Below are positions 8,842 through 22,042 of a stretch of DNA of 56,227 nt, piece after piece. Position 1 is the stretch's first letter; each line of letters starts with the position of its first letter. Origin of the DNA: Synechococcus sp. AG-686-F08. GTDB lineage: Bacteria > Cyanobacteriota > Cyanobacteriia > PCC-6307 > Cyanobiaceae. Made by a program: the position numbers and the translations under genes. A model generated the notes under the pieces. It did not search any database. It was given only the letters and a program-made list of their open reading frames with translations, and had not been told where the DNA came from. The DNA lies in NCBI GenBank assembly GCA_003210315.1, contig QCVQ01000008.1, positions 1 through 56,227 of the forward strand. The letters are read 5' to 3'.

Positions 8842-10479
8842 ATGGCCATGGCTGAGGTTCAGCCCCCAAAGGACGAACAAAACCTTCATCTTTCCGTTCA
8901 AGGGACACTCGCCATCGACCTGGGGAGCACCAACACGGTGGTGGCCTTTCAAGACGGCAGCGCGTCCCCCCCGCAACTTCTAGACCTCACACCGATTAGT
9001 CGACGCCAAGGAGAAGTCCCGAGCCTCATCTGGAGTAACGCTCGCGCCAATCATCAGCCTCTTGTCGGCAGGCAAGTCCTTGATAGCGGACTCTCCGATG
9101 GAACCGCCCTTGAGCTTCACCGCGACTTCAAACGCTGGATTGGCGTTTTGGACAAATCCGACCTGCCATCCCATCCCCTTAGCCCTGAGCAAGCTGGTGA
9201 AATTCTTTTGCACCAGATCTGGCAACGGCTGCCAACGTCAGTGTCGGTAAAGCGACTGGTTCTTACAGCTCCGGTTGATCAGGCGCTTGGTTACCGCCGA
9301 TGGCTTTTGCAGGCCTGCACCAGCCTTCCTGTTGAGGAGGTGGCATTGGTTGATGAACCCACCGCCGCGGCCATGGGCGCAGGACTGCCTGCAGGCTCCA
9401 AGTTGTTGGTGGTGGATCTTGGCGGTGGCACGTTGGACCTTTCCCTGGTCGCTTTGGAAGGAGGCGAGGGGAGAGCCGCTCCACTGGCGCAACTGCTGCG
9501 CTTTCGGGGACGAGACCTCAAAAACAGCAAACAAACCCTGCGCTCGGCAAGGGTCTTAGGGAAAGCGGGCATCGCCCTTGGTGGCAGGGATCTGGATCAC
9601 TGGATTTTGGATCACCTTCTGCCAAGCGATCCCGACCTCATTCAAAAAAATCTGACAAGCCTTTTAAATGCGGCCGAACGCTTGAAATGTCGCCTCAGCA
9701 GCCCTGATGTCGGAGCTGAGGAGACCCTCAGTGAGTTGGCCAGCGGCATCGACCTCGCGCAACCCATCACCTTGTCGCTCAATCGCAACCAATTCCACGC
9801 GCTGCTCGAGCGCCGTGGGTTGATCAAGGTCCTTGAAGGACTGCTCGATCGCACCTTGGCCTCAGCCCGTCAGCAGGGCTGCAGACCAGAAGACCTCAAC
9901 GCCGTCGTCGCAGTCGGGGGTGGCGCCCATCTTCCGCTGATGCGCCAGTGGTTGTCAGAGACGATGCAGCCGGTGCCCTTGCTGACGCCACCACCTATTC
10001 AAGCCGTGGCCACAGGTGCTCTCAATCTCACCCCTGGGGTAAGGATCAGAGATCTCCTTCAAAAAGGTGTGTATCTGCGGTGCTGGGACCGTCGTAGTAA
10101 TGCCCATCACTGGCATCCCTTATTTCTGAGCGGCCAGCCATGGCCCTCTCTTCAACCCTTGGTTCTGAACCTCAGCGCAAGCCGCAGCGATCAAGAGGAT
10201 CTTGAGCTCGTCCTCGGTGAGCCCCAAGGCGAACGGAGACACGAAGTGGTGTTCGTTGGAGGGCTTCCCACCGTGAGAGACAACAGCAACGTTCCAGACA
10301 CCATTCAGCCCCTGTTGAGCAAGACCATTCGCCTTGAGCTCAATCCACTAGGCCAACCAGGAGAAGATTGTCTGCGCCTAGCTTTTCAGCTTGATGATGA
10401 GGCTCAACTCATCATGAGCGGGGAAGATTTGAGAACGGGCTTGGGCATTGAACCGTGCACTCTGATAACGGTGCAGTGA
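8842..10479 (+). CDS. Hsp70-family (DnaK-like) protein with a shortened C-terminus
   Basis: 545 residues, about 90 shorter than a typical DnaK. The ATPase domain is clear: phosphate 1 loop LAIDLGSTNTVVAF (about 23-36), DEPTAAAMGAG, phosphate 2 loop VVDLGGGTLDLSLV, and the adenosine region AVVAVGGGAHLPLM. The remaining part resembles a reduced substrate-binding beta domain and lacks the long helical lid and the usual acidic C-terminal motif. It is therefore a divergent Hsp70, not the main DnaK. It is followed after 74 bases by a gene for an anchored helical protein, a likely partner. A hairpin (CCTTTCT/AGAAAGG, about 10508-10530) lies in the spacer. Confidence 0.85.
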   Translation: MAMAEVQPPKDEQNLHLSVQGTLAIDLGSTNTVVAFQDGSASPPQLLDLTPISRRQGEVPSLIWSNARANHQPLVGRQVLDSGLSDGTALELHRDFKRWIGVLDKSDLPSHPLSPEQAGEILLHQIWQRLPTSVSVKRLVLTAPVDQALGYRRWLLQACTSLPVEEVALVDEPTAAAMGAGLPAGSKLLVVDLGGGTLDLSLVALEGGEGRAAPLAQLLRFRGRDLKNSKQTLRSARVLGKAGIALGGRDLDHWILDHLLPSDPDLIQKNLTSLLNAAERLKCRLSSPDVGAEETLSELASGIDLAQPITLSLNRNQFHALLERRGLIKVLEGLLDRTLASARQQGCRPEDLNAVVAVGGGAHLPLMRQWLSETMQPVPLLTPPPIQAVATGALNLTPGVRIRDLLQKGVYLRCWDRRSNAHHWHPLFLSGQPWPSLQPLVLNLSASRSDQEDLELVLGEPQGERRHEVVFVGGLPTVRDNSNVPDTIQPLLSKTIRLELNPLGQPGEDCLRLAFQLDDEAQLIMSGEDLRTGLGIEPCTLITVQ

Positions 10480-10553
10480 ACGGTCCGTCCACACACAGTT
10501 GAGAGTCCTTTCTCCCCTCCATAGAAAGGAGAGCGTCTAAAGAGGCTTGGACT

Positions 10554-11396
10554 TTGGCGCTGCGTCGCCACTTGCCCCATTTTTGGATCAGCGCGACCCT
10601 TGGTGGTGTTGCGGCACTTTGTGCTGGAGCTTATTTATGGGAGCAACAGCTGCCGCGCAAACTGAGTCGGGCACTCTCAACGGATGACCTTCCAGCCTGT
10701 TTGCGCTACGGAGAACAATTAGCTGCCTTGCGTTGGCTTGGGCAGAAAGCACCTGAAGAGCTTGCTGTCTGTCGACGGAGACTCGCTCAACAAACATGGG
10801 ATCAGGATGATCCAGGTCAGGCGCTGTTGCTTCAAGAACAGCTTGTGAATTCAGGCGTTGGATCTCGAGAGCAAAAGGAGAAAGATCAAGAACAGCTCAA
10901 ACTTTGGCGTGACGAGCTTCGCGAACAGGCTCTCTCTGAATTCCGCGCTGGCAATTTGGACGAGGCATTAATCATGCTTCGCCCCCTGGAGAAACACGAT
11001 GGACGCCCCGGAAGCCGCTTAAGTAGCAGTCTCAAGGAAAACTGGAATCGCAATCGCCTTCAACTTGAAACCCTGAGAGAGCATGTGAACCAGGATCAGT
11101 GGTGGGAAGCACTGAGCGCTCTCAACCAGCTTGATCATCCCTGGTGGAAACGCCAAGCCGAACCCATGCGTCAGAAGGTGGAGGAGGCCATAAACGTTTT
11201 AAGGGACCAGAAAGAACACCACAGCCATGGAGCCTTGCCGACGCACACCGTGGCAAGAGATCTGTTGAACGACGCAGTAGAAGCGCACATCCGAGAAGGA
11301 ATGGCCCCTTGGGAGGCCTTCATGGCCGGGTGCAGTGATCTAGGTGGAACCATCGTTGAGGACGGTCCTGAGACGCTGTGTCAGGCGAATAGCTAA
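10554..11396 (+). CDS. Membrane-anchored helical protein, unknown function
   Basis: 280 residues, apparently from TTG 10554. One N-terminal transmembrane segment (FWISATLGGVAALCAGAYLW) is followed by a soluble region rich in Gln, Glu, Leu and Arg, which looks all-helical and repeat-like (AVCRRRLAQQTWDQDDPGQALL, REQALSEFRAGNLDEALIML), similar in style to TPR-like proteins. The C-terminus carries MAPWEAFMAGCSDLGGTI. The position directly after the Hsp70-like gene suggests the two work together, perhaps to tether the chaperone to a membrane. I do not recognise the family. Confidence 0.7.
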   Translation: MALRRHLPHFWISATLGGVAALCAGAYLWEQQLPRKLSRALSTDDLPACLRYGEQLAALRWLGQKAPEELAVCRRRLAQQTWDQDDPGQALLLQEQLVNSGVGSREQKEKDQEQLKLWRDELREQALSEFRAGNLDEALIMLRPLEKHDGRPGSRLSSSLKENWNRNRLQLETLREHVNQDQWWEALSALNQLDHPWWKRQAEPMRQKVEEAINVLRDQKEHHSHGALPTHTVARDLLNDAVEAHIREGMAPWEAFMAGCSDLGGTIVEDGPETLCQANS

Positions 11397-11447
11397 GGCC
11401 TCGATCTGACTCTCCGTGAGACAATCGCCTGACTTGAAAGGACGTCC

Positions 11448-11669
11448 ATGCAGCCGGGTGACAAGGTTGTCGTCTCCACCAGCGTCGTGGTTTTCAACCA
11501 CCCCCAACATCGTGGAGAAAGTTTTGATATGGAAGGAACTGAGGGAGAGGTTTTCAAGGTTCTCGACGATTGGAAGGGACGTCCAATCAGCCCAACTCTT
11601 CCTGTTGTTGTGGCTTTTGGCCGTTACAAAGCTCACTTCCGAGCGGACGAACTGACCCCAGCAAGCTGA
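11448..11669 (+). CDS. ftrV: Ferredoxin-thioredoxin reductase, variable (alpha) chain
   Basis: 73 residues matching FtrA/FtrV: MQPGDKVVVSTSVVVFNHP, then EGTEGEVFKVLDDWKGRPIS and VVVAFGRYKAHFRADEL. The variable chain forms a beta-barrel that stabilises the Fe-S catalytic chain of FTR, which passes electrons from ferredoxin to thioredoxin in light. The catalytic chain is not in the window. It ends 11 bases from the convergent pyrR gene, with no obvious terminator between them. Confidence 0.93.
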   Translation: MQPGDKVVVSTSVVVFNHPQHRGESFDMEGTEGEVFKVLDDWKGRPISPTLPVVVAFGRYKAHFRADELTPAS

Positions 11670-11680
11670 AGCAAGCCTGA

Positions 11681-12250
11681 TCATTCAGGGTTGTTTTCAT
11701 TGATGCGTCGTAGGAAAACACCCTCCTCCCCATCCAAGCCAAGCAGGCGTAGTTCAATCGTTTCCGATCGGCGCGTCGGCACAACCCTGCCGCAAAAATC
11801 CGGCTGAATCGGCAATTCCCGATGGCCACGGTCCACCATGACCAACAAGGAAACTCGGCGAGGTCGACCCCAGGCTTGGATTGCCTCCAAAGCGGCTCTC
11901 ACCGTTCGCCCCGTAAAGACAACGTCATCAACGAGCACGACATCTCTCCCCTCCACACTCACGGGTAGGTCGGTGGCCTGGACCATGCGCACACCCACTC
12001 GACCTAAATCATCACGATGGAAGGTGGGGTCGAGAGTGCCTGTGGCAACAGCGTGACCGCTCTGATCTTTCAATGAGCGTGCAAGGACATCAGCCAATTG
12101 AACGCCGCGGGTTGGGATCCCCAGAAGCACGAGAGATTCAACGGTTGGAACAGACTCCAACACTTGAGACGCCAGACGCGTCACCGTTTTTCTCAACTCA
12201 TCGGCAGAGAGAATTTCAATCCGATCATCCCCAGCGTCTCGATCTGCCAT
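11681..12250 (-). CDS. pyrR: PyrR-type uracil phosphoribosyltransferase / pyrimidine regulator
   Basis: 189 residues, a type I phosphoribosyltransferase. The PRPP-binding motif VVLVDDVVFTGRTVRA is present (about 103-118) and the N-terminus has LVLLGIPTRGVQLADVL. PyrR in firmicutes controls pyr operons by RNA attenuation and has weak UPRTase activity; in cyanobacteria the enzymatic role is safer to assume. No pyr biosynthesis gene is next to it. It is divergent from gpmI, separated by 146 bases. Confidence 0.9.
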   Translation of the reverse strand: MADRDAGDDRIEILSADELRKTVTRLASQVLESVPTVESLVLLGIPTRGVQLADVLARSLKDQSGHAVATGTLDPTFHRDDLGRVGVRMVQATDLPVSVEGRDVVLVDDVVFTGRTVRAALEAIQAWGRPRRVSLLVMVDRGHRELPIQPDFCGRVVPTRRSETIELRLLGLDGEEGVFLRRINENNPE

Positions 12251-12396
12251 CGCTTTCTTTTAAGGCGATCAGTGTATGAACGATTTTCCCCAGCACGATC
12301 AGCTTTTGCAAACCTGATTGGCACGAATCAGAACCTTTTGGGCAGCAGGGAGGTAACTTGATTCTGTAGAGGGACTTAAGAACTGAGATTGACGGA

Positions 12397-14028
12397 GTGA
12401 ACGTACCGAACAACCTCGAAGAAAATCTTCTCCGCAACGTTCCCGTTGCACCTGTGGTTCTTGCGATCCTCGATGGCTGGGGAATTTGTGACTCGACTGA
12501 GCACAACGCCATCCGCAGCGCTTCAACTCCTGTCATCGATGCGCTCTGGCATGCCTATCCCCACGCTCTGATTGAAGCGAGCGGATCCCATGTGGGACTC
12601 CCCGACGGTCAGATGGGGAATTCAGAGGTTGGGCACCTCACCATTGGGGCCGGTCGGATCATCCGTCAAGAATTGGTGCGTATCAGTGAAACCGTCCGCG
12701 AGCACCGGCTTGGCAGCACCTCTGCTCTTCAATCAATCGCCGAGAGACTCCGCAGCACTGGTGGAACCCTTCATCTGCTCGGGCTCTGCTCCGATGGTGG
12801 CGTACACAGCCATGTCGATCACGTTTGTGGACTGCTCGAATGGGCCGCAGAGGAGGGGCTCAAGAACGTGGCCATTCACGCGATCACCGATGGACGAGAC
12901 ACCCCCACCCAAAGTGCACCAACACATCTGAGCAAAATCCAAACTGCGATCAGCAGCCATGGAATTGGACGAATTGCCAGTCTCTGTGGGCGTTACTGGG
13001 CAATGGATCGCGACCATCGCTGGGAGAGAACAGAGCGGGCTTATGCCCTACTGACCGATCCTGATTTTGACCGTAACGACGATGAGCCCGCGTCCGTTCT
13101 GGCCAGCAGCTACGCCAAAGGCATTACCGACGAATTCTTAGAGCCCGTTCGCTTTTCCGACGATCCACTTCGAGAGGGTGATGCGTTACTGGTGTTTAAC
13201 TTCCGTCCAGATCGGGCCAGGCAGATTGTTCAGGCTCTCTCCCTGCCGGAGTTTGAAGGCTTCAAGCGCGTTCACAAGCCAACGCTCGATGTGGTGACGT
13301 TCACGCAATATGAAACTGACCTACCGGTCTCGGTGGTCTTTCCACCCGAATCACTCGATCAGCTTTTGGGGCAGGTGGTTGCTGATGCCGGCCTTAAGCA
13401 GTACCGCACAGCAGAAACGGAGAAATATCCCCATGTCACTTACTTCATGAATGGGGGAATCGAACAACCCCTTGAAGGAGAGAAGAGACATCTCGTTCCC
13501 TCACCCCGCGTCGCCACTTACGACCAAGCGCCTGAGATGTCAGCGGACACCCTCACCGAAAGCTGTGTTGCTGCGATCCAGCAGGGTGAATACTCTCTCG
13601 TCGTCATCAACTACGCCAACCCAGACATGGTGGGACATACCGGCATGATGGAAGCCGCGACGCAAGCGATTGAAACTGTTGATCGCTGCATCGGCAAACT
13701 TCTTGATGCCGTGGGGTGCATGGGTGGCACCTTGTTGATCACTGCAGACCATGGAAACGCTGAGCGTATGCAAGGACCGGATGGTCAAGCCTGGACGGCA
13801 CACACCACCAATCCAGTACCAGTCATCTTGATCGAGGGCGAGAAACGCAAGGTCCCAGGTTTAGGGAATTCGATTCGCCTCCGTGAGAATGGGGGGCTTG
13901 CCGATATAGCGCCAACGCTTCTTCAGCTACTCAATTTGGACAAACCAGAAGCCATGACCGGCACCTCCTTGATTGAACCGATCGAAGCCTCTGCGCCAGC
14001 CACAACCAAGCTGCCTCAACCCGTTTAA
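12397..14028 (+). CDS. gpmI: 2,3-bisphosphoglycerate-independent phosphoglycerate mutase
   Basis: Interconverts 3- and 2-phosphoglycerate using two Mn ions and a phosphoserine intermediate. The 543 residues fit the family. Visible are the N-terminal metal site [12 protein letters not shown], the catalytic serine in [28 protein letters not shown], and [10 protein letters not shown], all diagnostic of iPGM. I use GTG 12397; the family core begins about 17 residues later, and no nearer start is obvious. secG follows after 13 bases, so the two may be cotranscribed. Confidence 0.95.
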   Translation: MNVPNNLEENLLRNVPVAPVVLAILDGWGICDSTEHNAIRSASTPVIDALWHAYPHALIEASGSHVGLPDGQMGNSEVGHLTIGAGRIIRQELVRISETVREHRLGSTSALQSIAERLRSTGGTLHLLGLCSDGGVHSHVDHVCGLLEWAAEEGLKNVAIHAITDGRDTPTQSAPTHLSKIQTAISSHGIGRIASLCGRYWAMDRDHRWERTERAYALLTDPDFDRNDDEPASVLASSYAKGITDEFLEPVRFSDDPLREGDALLVFNFRPDRARQIVQALSLPEFEGFKRVHKPTLDVVTFTQYETDLPVSVVFPPESLDQLLGQVVADAGLKQYRTAETEKYPHVTYFMNGGIEQPLEGEKRHLVPSPRVATYDQAPEMSADTLTESCVAAIQQGEYSLVVINYANPDMVGHTGMMEAATQAIETVDRCIGKLLDAVGCMGGTLLITADHGNAERMQGPDGQAWTAHTTNPVPVILIEGEKRKVPGLGNSIRLRENGGLADIAPTLLQLLNLDKPEAMTGTSLIEPIEASAPATTKLPQPV

Positions 14029-14041
14029 GTAAGATTGAGCC

Positions 14042-14272
14042 ATGCTTACGACTGTTCTCTCTTGGGTTTGGATCGGCAGTGGCGCCGTTCTGATTCTTCT
14101 TGTTCTCTTGCACAGTCCCAAAGGGGATGGAATGGGAGGGATTGCGGCAAGTGGAAGCTCATCGTTCACTAGCTCAAGCAGTGCAGAAGCAACGCTGAAT
14201 CGCATTACCTGGACAATGCTTTCATTTTTCTTGGCACTCGCCGTGATTCTGAGCGCTGGCTGGCTCGGCTAA
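14042..14272 (+). CDS. secG: Preprotein translocase subunit SecG
   Basis: 76 residues with two transmembrane segments (VWIGSGAVLILLVLLHS and WTMLSFFLALAVILSAGW) joined by a loop rich in Gly and Ser (KGDGMGGIAASGSSSFTSSS), the typical SecG layout. It assists the SecYE channel in protein export. It lies 13 bases after gpmI, an arrangement common in cyanobacteria. Confidence 0.92.
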   Translation: MLTTVLSWVWIGSGAVLILLVLLHSPKGDGMGGIAASGSSSFTSSSSAEATLNRITWTMLSFFLALAVILSAGWLG

Positions 14273-14676
14273 ATCATATTCAACCTTCTTTCACAAACGC
14301 TTGACCGATCCTCACAGGTCAAAATAAACCAGACTAAATCAACTAATATTCAAGCCCAACTTTTATCAATTTACGCCCCAGCTTCTACCTAAGTGTGTTG
14401 CTATCTAAAAAAATACTGTGGGCATCAACATTCAACGCATCCAAAAACAGCTGTTATGGCAATTTCATTGGAACTGAGGAGAGCCAACACGTTCGGCATA
14501 GACAGGAAGGAAAGCAGCACTTATTAGCAGAAGCGCTGGCACCACTAATAAAGCGACGAGGAATCGAAGAAAGCGGGATGAGAACAAGGCTTTTCTATAT
14601 TCATCGGTGCCGCTGCAAACCCATGCGCTCAAAAACATCCAATGCGAACATTTTCGAGCGCATCTATTGGCTCCGA
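14273..14676. other. Non-coding gap between secG and mscL
   Basis: 404 bases, more AT-rich than its flanks. A short inverted repeat TTGACC/GGTCAA (14301-14322) lies just after secG without a T-run, so it is a poor terminator. An open frame on the plus strand (14395-14712) runs antisense into mscL and has no recognisable features. I see no RNA gene. Confidence 0.4.
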
Positions 14677-15036
14677 TCAGGTTTTGTCCTCAGAGGAAAT
14701 CACACTGCGTAACTGATCAAGCCCGCGGGAGGTCAGTCGCTGAGATCGGTTGATCCCTTTCACAAGCAAAAAGAGGACCCAACCCACAATCAAAGAATCG
14801 AGCAGCACCTTCATCGCCTGACCAAAAAGCAGCTCCCCGCCCGCATAGGGGAGCACCCATTCCTCCCAACCACCATTACGAATCAAAGGATTCAGCAAGG
14901 GCATTAGTAGATCTTGTGTAAGAGCATCCACAATTTGCTGAAACTGCGTTCCCACCACAACGGCAATCGCCAAATTCAGGGCGTTGCCCTTCTGGAAGAA
15001 GAAGTCAGTGAACTCACGGAACCAACGCTTAGCCAT
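14677..15036 (-). CDS. mscL: Large-conductance mechanosensitive channel MscL
   Basis: 119 residues. The N-terminal amphipathic helix and first transmembrane helix are evident (FREFTDFFFQKGNALNLAIA then VVVGTQFQQIVDALTQDLLMP), as is the second helix (LDSLIVGWVLFLLVKGIN). MscL releases solutes when membrane tension rises after osmotic downshock, fitting a coastal or variable-salinity habitat. It lies downstream of groEL but behind a terminator, so it is probably transcribed separately. Confidence 0.92.
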   Translation of the reverse strand: MAKRWFREFTDFFFQKGNALNLAIAVVVGTQFQQIVDALTQDLLMPLLNPLIRNGGWEEWVLPYAGGELLFGQAMKVLLDSLIVGWVLFLLVKGINRSQRLTSRGLDQLRSVISSEDKT

Positions 15037-15072
15037 AACAAAAAACGATCGGGGATGTTTACCCCATCCATT

Positions 15073-15099
15073 AAAAAAGCCCCCGTGTGAACGGAGGCT
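15073..15099 (-). terminator. Rho-independent terminator after groEL
   Basis: Read on the minus strand, AGCCTCCGT pairs with ACGGGGGCT (one U-G pair) and is followed by six T. It is 25 bases past the groEL stop. Confidence 0.85.
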
Positions 15100-15123
15100 G
15101 AATCAATGGTCTTGAACCGGCGC

Positions 15124-16761
<1,638 letters not shown>

Positions 16762-16821
16762 TTAAAGAGTTGTAAGAGGAAAATTCAGTCATTTCTGAGA
16801 TAAAACTCAGATGTATTGCGG

Positions 16822-17133
16822 TCAGCCCACAACAGCGAGGATGTCTTTTTCAGACAGGAGCACGTACTCGTCGCTGCCTAGCTTGATGTCCGTACCGGCG
16901 TACTTGCTGTACAAAACTTTGTCGCCGATACCGACTTCAGGCGCCTGACGACTGCCATCGTCGTTGGACTTCCCAGGACCAACCTGGACAACTTCGCCCA
17001 CTTGAGGCTTTTCTTTCGCGGTATCAGGAAGAAGGATGCCGCCTGCAGTCTTCTCCTCGGATTCAGAGATTTTTACGAAGACGCGGTCTCCAAGAGGCTT
17101 AACGGTGGAAACGCTGAGGGAAACAGCTGCCAT
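16822..17133 (-). CDS. groS: Co-chaperonin GroES (10 kDa)
   Basis: 103 residues starting [20 protein letters not shown]. The mobile loop region ([19 protein letters not shown]) and the C-terminal [15 protein letters not shown] are characteristic. I use ATG 17133; the frame extends 42 bases upstream but the family starts here. It caps the GroEL ring. First gene of groES-groEL. Confidence 0.96.
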   Translation of the reverse strand: MAAVSLSVSTVKPLGDRVFVKISESEEKTAGGILLPDTAKEKPQVGEVVQVGPGKSNDDGSRQAPEVGIGDKVLYSKYAGTDIKLGSDEYVLLSEKDILAVVG

Positions 17134-17185
17134 GAGTATTTGAAAAGCAGGGAAAGGGCGCTTGGCGCCACTCAAACGATGCGAG

Positions 17186-17212
17186 TTAGCACTCGAGGTC
17201 GTTGAGTGCCAA
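17186..17212 (-). promoter_or_regulatory. CIRCE operator (HrcA binding site)
   Basis: TTAGCACTC, nine bases, GAGTGCCAA: the CIRCE inverted repeat with a single deviation (C for T) in the right arm. It lies 53 bases upstream of the groES start, so HrcA repression with heat release is expected. It is also within 143 bases of the divergent atpD start. Confidence 0.92.
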
Positions 17213-17261
17213 AACTAAGTCCGAGTGTGGGTTATGCACCAGCGGTGACCTGTGCGGGTGA

Positions 17262-18818
<1,557 letters not shown>

Positions 18819-18889
18819 TCGTCATCGGAGCGCTTGCGCTCCGATCATGACCAGCAATTCGCTTTCCCATTCTTCGCAGCCTCCCTTTC

Positions 18890-19297
18890 ATGTCACTCAC
18901 CCTCCGCGTTCTGGCACCAGACCAGAGTGTGTTCGATGGCTCGGCTGATGAGGTTATCCTCCCCAGCACAACCGGCCAAGTCGGCATCCTTCCAGGTCAT
19001 GTCTCTCTGCTTGCTGCTCTCGACGTTGGGGTTCTCAGAGTTCGTACTAATAACGATTGGCAATCCATCGCCTTGATGGGTGGCTTTGCAGAGATCGAAT
19101 CTGATGACGTCACCGTTTTGGTGAATTCAGCTGAACTCGGCGTCAATATCGACTCCACATCAGCTGAGAGCGATCTTTCTGCTGCACGCACTGCAGTCAC
19201 CAAACTTGAAGGTCAGCCTTCCTCTCCTGAAAAAGTGAAAGCGCAGCAACTTTTCGAACGAGCAAGAGCGCGTGCCAAGGCGAGCCAATCAACCTAA
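18890..19297 (+). CDS. atpC: ATP synthase F1 epsilon subunit
   Basis: 135 residues. The N-terminal beta sandwich is typical (MSLTLRVLAPDQSVFDGSAD, ILPSTTGQVGILPGHVSLLA) and the C-terminal helical hairpin follows (AARTAVTKLEG, FERARARAKA). Epsilon is a rotor subunit that can inhibit ATP hydrolysis. It lies 71 bases after atpD and is followed by a strong terminator. Confidence 0.95.
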   Translation: MSLTLRVLAPDQSVFDGSADEVILPSTTGQVGILPGHVSLLAALDVGVLRVRTNNDWQSIALMGGFAEIESDDVTVLVNSAELGVNIDSTSAESDLSAARTAVTKLEGQPSSPEKVKAQQLFERARARAKASQST

Positions 19298-19330
19298 GTT
19301 GCACAAAAGCAACGATCAATCTCAATCAAA

Positions 19331-19355
19331 GCACCCTCATTAAGGGTGCTTTTTT
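19331..19355 (+). terminator. Rho-independent terminator of atpD-atpC
   Basis: GCACCCT, loop CATTA, AGGGTGC, then six T: a perfect 7-bp stem 33 bases after the atpC stop. Confidence 0.93.
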
Positions 19356-19384
19356 ATTGCAGCGTGCAACATCAACAAAATCAC

Positions 19385-19409
19385 AAAAAAGCCCCGTCGA
19401 AACGGGGCT
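19385..19409 (-). terminator. Rho-independent terminator of the PSRP-3 gene
   Basis: On the minus strand, AGCCCCGT pairs perfectly with ACGGGGCT across a four-base loop and is followed by six T. It is 39 bases past the PSRP-3 stop and faces the atpC terminator. Confidence 0.93.
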
Positions 19410-19448
19410 AAAGGCTTGATCAATGGAACAACGAAAACCTTCGTTGGA

Positions 19449-20087
<639 letters not shown>

Positions 20088-20102
20088 TCAAAGCCACAAG
20101 CA

Positions 20103-20894
20103 ATCCTGCTTTTCGACATTGATGGCGTCATTCGGGATGTAGCAGGCAGTTATCGCCGTGCGCTCCAAGCCACCGTGCATCACTACTGCGGGTGGGAGCC
20201 TGGTCACGAGACGGTTGATGCCCTGAAAGGGGAAGGTCACTGGAATAACGACTGGGACGCGAGCCTCGAACTGCTCCGTCGGCATGCACTGACCCATCCC
20301 TCAACCGCCCCTTCTTCCCATTCAGACGCTCTGCCAAGTCGCGCTGATCTGATCGATGTTTTCAGCCGTTTTTACTTTGGTTCTGATCCAGAGGGAGATC
20401 CCTTCAATTGGGATGGTTTCATTTGCGATGAACCTCTCCTAGTCGATCCAAGCTTTTTTGCATCACTCACGAATCGGGACATCCGTTGGGGGTTTGTGAG
20501 CGGTGCAGAGCCACCGTCTGCTCGCTTTCTTCTGGAGCAACGTCTCGGTTTGCAGAACCCTCCTTTGATTGCAATGGGGGATGCACCAGACAAACCAGAT
20601 CCCGAAGGACTCATCAGGCTGGCAAGCACCCTTGTGAATTGCAGCCTCGGTTCCGACGCACCACTGATTGCCTATCTCGGTGACACCGTGGCCGACGTTC
20701 ACACAGTGATGCGCGCCCGCGAGCAGGTCCCACAGCAGCGCTGGATGAGCTTGGCAGTTGTTCCGCCCCACCTCCAGAACCCAGGGCAATCTGAGGCACG
20801 AACGCATTACGAAGAGAACCTACGAGCTGCAGGAGCAGAGGTGATCTTGACCACGACCCAAGCGGCACTCAACTGGGATCCCAATCAAGTTTGA
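20103..20894 (+). CDS. HAD-superfamily hydrolase (TIGR01548-like); start uncertain
   Basis: About 263 residues. The nucleophile motif LLFDIDGVIRDV, the lysine region MGDAPDKPDPEGL and the acidic motif AYLGDTVADV are all present, so the catalytic set of a HAD phosphatase is complete. Substrate unknown. No ATG, GTG or TTG lies in frame between the upstream stop at 20058 and motif I; the first standard start is GTG 20175, which would delete the nucleophile. Candidates are ATC 20103 or CTG 20073, or a frameshift joining ATG 20027 in another frame. I give 20103 as a placeholder. The stop overlaps the next gene (TGATG). Confidence 0.7.
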   Translation: MLLFDIDGVIRDVAGSYRRALQATVHHYCGWEPGHETVDALKGEGHWNNDWDASLELLRRHALTHPSTAPSSHSDALPSRADLIDVFSRFYFGSDPEGDPFNWDGFICDEPLLVDPSFFASLTNRDIRWGFVSGAEPPSARFLLEQRLGLQNPPLIAMGDAPDKPDPEGLIRLASTLVNCSLGSDAPLIAYLGDTVADVHTVMRAREQVPQQRWMSLAVVPPHLQNPGQSEARTHYEENLRAAGAEVILTTTQAALNWDPNQV

Positions 20895-22036
20895 TGCGCA
20901 AAGAATGGCCCTTGCTTCTTGGAGCGGTCGTCCTGATCGGCCTCTACACCACCCATCTGCTGGATTGGCTCTTGCTGCAGTCGGCAACGCTTGTCTTGGG
21001 CGGATTAGGGGGACTCAGCCTTTTAATTTTGCTGCTGGCGAGGCGCATTGCCAGCCAAGCCGATTATCTCGCCGAAAAGCTTGGTGAACCGATTGGAACC
21101 CTTGTCCTCACAGGTTCCGTGATTTTGATCGAGCTAGCTCTGGTTACCAGCACCATGTTGAGCGGCGAAAGCAATCCCACCTTGGCAAGGGATTCGATGT
21201 TCTCGGTGTTGATGATTGTGCTCACCGGCGTGAAGGGAATCACCTTGATCTTGGCGTCACGCTTTCAAACATCAGGGATTACGGAACCCTTCCAACCAGA
21301 AGACATGGCCACCGTCAACCAAAGCGGCGCCTCCACTTACATCAACTTGATCACGACGATGAGCGTGCTTGTGTTGGTGCTTCCTAATTTCAGCTCTGAC
21401 AGCCCGGAAGCCAACTTTTCCCTTCCAATCAACTGGCTTCTAACCGTTGTGGCAGTTGGCCTCTATGCAGCTTTCTTGCGCTTCCAAACCGGCTCATACC
21501 GCAATCTGTTTCTTGAAGCCTCTAAGCAGCTGGAGCTACCGGAAACCAAAGCAAGCAATGGGCTGAATGAGGCATCAGACGGCGTCAACGACACGGCGAT
21601 TCGTAGCGGCATTCTTATGGCGATCGGCCTGTTGGTCTTGGTCCTGATCGCTGAATCCATGGGGAACCTGATCGAAGTGGGCATCACAGACCTCGGGCTT
21701 CCAACCTCTCTGGGTGGTGTGCTGGTGGGCCTCCTCGTCGTGGCTCCGGAAGCTCTCAATGCATTCCAAGCTGCCAATCGAGGAGAAGTCCAACGCTCTC
21801 TCAATACGCTCTACGGATCATCCTTATCGACACTTTGCCTCACCGTTCCAGCGGTGCTCTTGATTGGAGAAATGACCAACACCAACGTGATCCTTGGGCT
21901 CAATCCAATGGAATGCGTGTTGCTTGTTCTCACACTGATCTTGGTCCGTCCTCTGAGCGGCCGAGTCAGCGAACTCGATGGCCTCATGCTCTTGTCCGTC
22001 GGTTTGGTCTGGATCTCCCTGCAAGTGGTGAGCTAA
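20894..22036 (+). CDS. Calcium/proton exchanger-like membrane protein (ChaA/CAX type)
   Basis: 380 residues with ten to eleven transmembrane segments and two related halves, each with an acidic motif of the cation/Ca exchanger superfamily: GEPIGTLVLTGSVILIELAL in the first half and GLPTSLGGVLVGLLVVAPEA in the second. The pattern is closest to ChaA, which exports Na or Ca in exchange for protons. The ion is not decided by sequence. ATG 20894 overlaps the preceding HAD stop by one base, so they are probably coupled. It converges on pepP, seven bases away. Confidence 0.82.
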   Translation: MRKEWPLLLGAVVLIGLYTTHLLDWLLLQSATLVLGGLGGLSLLILLLARRIASQADYLAEKLGEPIGTLVLTGSVILIELALVTSTMLSGESNPTLARDSMFSVLMIVLTGVKGITLILASRFQTSGITEPFQPEDMATVNQSGASTYINLITTMSVLVLVLPNFSSDSPEANFSLPINWLLTVVAVGLYAAFLRFQTGSYRNLFLEASKQLELPETKASNGLNEASDGVNDTAIRSGILMAIGLLVLVLIAESMGNLIEVGITDLGLPTSLGGVLVGLLVVAPEALNAFQAANRGEVQRSLNTLYGSSLSTLCLTVPAVLLIGEMTNTNVILGLNPMECVLLVLTLILVRPLSGRVSELDGLMLLSVGLVWISLQVVS

Positions 22037-22042
22037 ACGTCA

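Noticed and set aside
14395-14712. 105-codon plus-strand frame between secG and mscL
   Set aside because: It overlaps mscL in antisense, has no recognisable features and an implausible cysteine/arginine composition.
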